Below the pieces are notes generated by a model. That model did no database searches. It saw only the letters and a program-made list of their open reading frames with translations, and was not told the DNA's origin. Shown here piece after piece: positions 63,601 to 64,000 of a stretch of 64,000 nucleotides of DNA. The translations under genes were made by a program, and so were the position numbers. Origin of the DNA: JAYWGN01 sp043778255 (GTDB taxonomy: Bacteria; Bacteroidota; Bacteroidia; Chitinophagales; Chitinophagaceae); NCBI GenBank assembly GCA_043778255.1, contig JAYWGN010000002.1, forward strand, positions 65,264-129,263, given 5' to 3'. How positions within the stretch are numbered: position 1 is the first letter of the stretch; each line of letters begins with the position of its first letter.

Positions 63601-64000
63601 GCACCAACACTTTATATTGGAACACCCTAACTGAGGCTAACAATAACAAGTTTGTAGTACAACGTAGTAGCGATGGGGTTACTTACAGCAATATAGGTAC
63701 AGTAGCTACACAAGCTATAAGTGGCAATAGCAGCACTGCATTAAGTTACAACTTTGTAGATGCCAATCCAGTACAAGGCAAAGCATATTACAAATTGCAA
63801 ATAGTAAACAACGATAACAAGTTTACCTACTCACCAATGGTAACCCTACGTAGAGGAGCAGGCAGTATAGAAATTGTAGATGTACGCCCTAACCCAACTA
63901 CCGGTACTGTGTACTTTAATGTAATAGGCTTTAGTAGCAACATTAGCGTAAAAGTGCTTGATATGAGTGGCAAAACGGTAGCCATAAAGGCAAATATAAA
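57669..64000 (+). CDS. Giant T9SS-exported adhesin-like protein (partial, runs off the window)
   Basis: One frame stays open from the ATG at 57669 to the window end, 2,110 codons, with no stop. A signal peptide (VTGGMAQ end) starts it. Residues about 100-720 are repeats rich in Asn, Thr and Gly (NNNIINI, NTIYNI) that look like a right-handed beta-helix. About 794-1470 holds Ig/PKD-like units, two of which are near duplicates (TPTTGSYCTPGG... and TPNTGNYCNPGG...). About 1474-1665 is a lamin-tail domain (VKITEVCLNR, VDISGWSLADYAS). The end of the window enters a T9SS type A sorting domain (VDVRPNPTTGTVYF). Surface protein, probably adhesive. Confidence 0.92.
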   Translation, partial: MRKIYTLLLLLCIAVTGGMAQITVTGCTGTGNGTYTTLGTAITAIGTAQPAANINIAVTGNTTEATASIVIGIGTWSTMTIAPTGGPFTIIAATVAGVPMIDLAGADNVTINGGAGKNLTFTNTTVASTSGTSTFRLINGATNNTITNCVVLGSFFTTTGTNGGNIFFSTDGTTANGNDNNIISNNDIGPVGATQISRGIFGNGSNTTTAINNSGNTISGNNIYDYAYNAASGTSRGIDISTGNTIWTITANKFYFTTTRNLTAAQVTSAIYIVNASTGDGFNINNNVIGNASSAGTGTMTIGSTPATTLFNGIYLSGLSTSTTNSITNNTIANININSTSTGTTAGASAFEGINVPNATAGININGNTISGINWSAIGNSSGTITAIDLVGTHTNTTNINNNNINNITRSNTNSGTMYMIRYGSPAVINANGNNINTISISGVGNTGAIYGIYGLSSALTETINTNTIYGLSSVSSGSVFGIRGFGSSAPKTYSGNTIYNITSAGGGTAYGLYISTGTTVDISTNTIYNIGGTGAAFSNGIRIDGGTTINTNRNNIYNVNAVNAFGISYGINVAGGTTNNITNNFISDIKANTSTLSTAIEGIYVTGGTTNNINNNTINMTAATGGTGFGGAGIYVGSTTPVMNINNNIINIKATASGTSYMAAIKRTSGTTGTKPANLNLANNIYSANNFYGEGLIIGTATNVYGANGIADPFFNDVTGANGATCSPYKQFMLDKDSYSEDNLTSVAAGTFTPVGSSYAESSSLVSAQPTIDFAGVTRSAIADRGALEFVGSLPLICDITTTAGTASAVASTVCQNKPASLLATGYTIGKTGLSYQWASSTTMGGPYADISGATNPTYTTGNLTVPTFYIFKVICGSCGTGTTYTSAEVAIAINAAPLVSVTPTTGSYCTPGGTAVALTGSGAVTYTWSPATGLSATTGTSVNATPTVGTTYTVTGTDANNCTATATTAIAVNATPIISAATATPTTICSGDNSQLLATLPAPTPNKYTVAGSTTTYAAITGTTLGAGAIGDDVGIGNLPIGFNFGYNGATFSVFGARSNGLIELGQVTTALAGFSANALATTANCIAPLWDDNNTTGGTIIYATTGIAPNRVLTVQWTGMHVGNGGLATNPTINMQLQLVETTNEIRFIYGATSAAFVSTTASIGISGAVGNYTSVTPLTAGPPPTVSTSIATENTSVSSATNFPTGTVYTFTPPANPTFAWSPATFLNDATLINPLASAVTTTTTYNVTASANGCTTAPIPVTVTVSSGAAITQQPIAVVKCAGQKAFFKLKAAGPSLTYKWQLNGVDVVNGGTIGGAATDSLYIDVVAAVHGGTYTCIVSSTCGSPVTSDATVTLTVNALPVVTVTPNTGNYCNPGGVAVALTGSGAITYAWSPSATLSAATGTTVNASPNATQIYTVTGTDGNNCTAQATTTITVTQTPSISTLTATPTTICSGGTTQLLADINIPNISVKITEVCLNRGGTGSGVYPAFATGADLIEVTNISGVSVDISGWSLADYASASSTATHTGFVFPSGTMLPPNSVTVVCLGAGTNDAANRYFNTGGANDSWLSSSLVGIVLKNGTTVVDAVGCGSGYVFNAGSGVLASDWAGFAPSASGLAGTTRGAALDNNAGSDWGASSATTLQTIGVYNSGYTAPATTFTYSWSPTTNLNNAAIANPISSGLTATQIYNVTATGNGCTSSARPVTITVNQPPSLVIVNPSPICSPSTADITVAAVQTTNTGTITNYYTTSTLANIGGASDVTTPTMLGAGTYFIRSEFATGCFTVQPVTVTATNPNTTLAGTPGGAQVCQTVTTGTTAYNNCTLVATVAAGTSDLSGNVNNCVTVSNTLINNSGSNGLALARSYSITPTTQPTTGAANVTLYFDQSEFDAYNAVVPGVFPSSPSGSTANVCIYKVDAGGSSYITPASVTYNATTGHWEVTIPVGSFSDFYCVDCSRALAINLSNLRGNITGSTNTLYWNTLTEANNNKFVVQRSSDGVTYSNIGTVATQAISGNSSTALSYNFVDANPVQGKAYYKLQIVNNDNKFTYSPMVTLRRGAGSIEIVDVRPNPTTGTVYFNVIGFSSNISVKVLDMSGKTVAIKANI

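Overview
The window is AT-rich chromosomal DNA from a member of the Bacteroidota, most likely a Chitinophagales/Sphingobacteriia-type environmental lineage. The evidence is a complete gldK-gldL-gldM-gldN operon for the type IX secretion system (T9SS) motor, two genes for T9SS type A cargo, the Bacteroidota-specific neighbourhood bamD - rpoZ - coaBC - DUF4835 (PorD) - DUF4296, DUF3822 next to rsmD, and promoters of the Bacteroidota type (TTTG, about 19 nt, TAnnTTTG). No rRNA, tRNA, CRISPR array, phage or complete insertion sequence was seen. Genus cannot be set from the sequence alone.

Layout. 1-195: start of a DUF502 membrane protein, cut by the window edge. 284-7500: a TetR regulator followed by a complete RND efflux system (TolC-like channel, adaptor lipoprotein, permease), with repeat-filled gaps between the genes. 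7632-11926: acetyltransferase, small membrane protein, orphan TPR histidine kinase, and a secreted GH10-like glycosidase. 12119-13247: an aspartic protease gene broken by a 41-bp palindromic insertion, then a small toxin-antitoxin-like pair. 13395-17171: aldo/keto reductase, an arsR-arsM-arsC operon on the minus strand with a recognisable promoter/operator, and fabI. 17332-24677: BamA-like outer membrane protein, hemW, VOC protein, rsmD, DUF3822, and a TonB-dependent-type receptor. 24867-28480: murF and a YyaL-type thioredoxin-domain protein. 28666-33476: gldKLMN, closed by a terminator. 33627-40436: Rpn-family nuclease, aroC, a VanX-like dipeptidase, plsC, ung, speA and polyprenyl synthase. 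40626-42278: an OmpA-family protein with a textbook promoter and terminator. 42348-43171: a noncoding stretch with a 151-bp unit in three tandem copies, each carrying its own promoter. 43172-46984: the bamD cluster. 47024-49312: a split CoA-transferase operon with a CpeT-like gene between the two subunits. 49496-54464: a PLP enzyme of the alpha-oxoamine synthase type, a 7-TM protein, a phosphodiester glycosidase and a UbiD-family decarboxylase. 54577-64000: a surface and secretion locus with one T9SS cargo, a protein with a BclB exosporium-type C-terminal domain, and the first 2,110 codons of a giant T9SS-exported adhesin-like protein that runs off the window.

Working links. gldKLMN would power export of the two sorting-domain proteins near the right end, and PorD (DUF4835) is a further T9SS-associated gene. 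bamD and the BamA-like protein belong to outer-membrane biogenesis. fabI, plsC and polyprenyl synthase serve lipid and envelope synthesis; murF and the VanX-like enzyme deal with D-Ala-D-Ala.

The least explained signals are in the noncoding DNA: the promoter-bearing tandem repeat at 42477-42893 (a possible array of C-rich small RNAs), the composite 67-bp inverted repeat shared by 26219-26285 and 52621-52687, the 24-bp repeat shared by 2391-2414 and 37805-37828, and several short-period satellites between genes.
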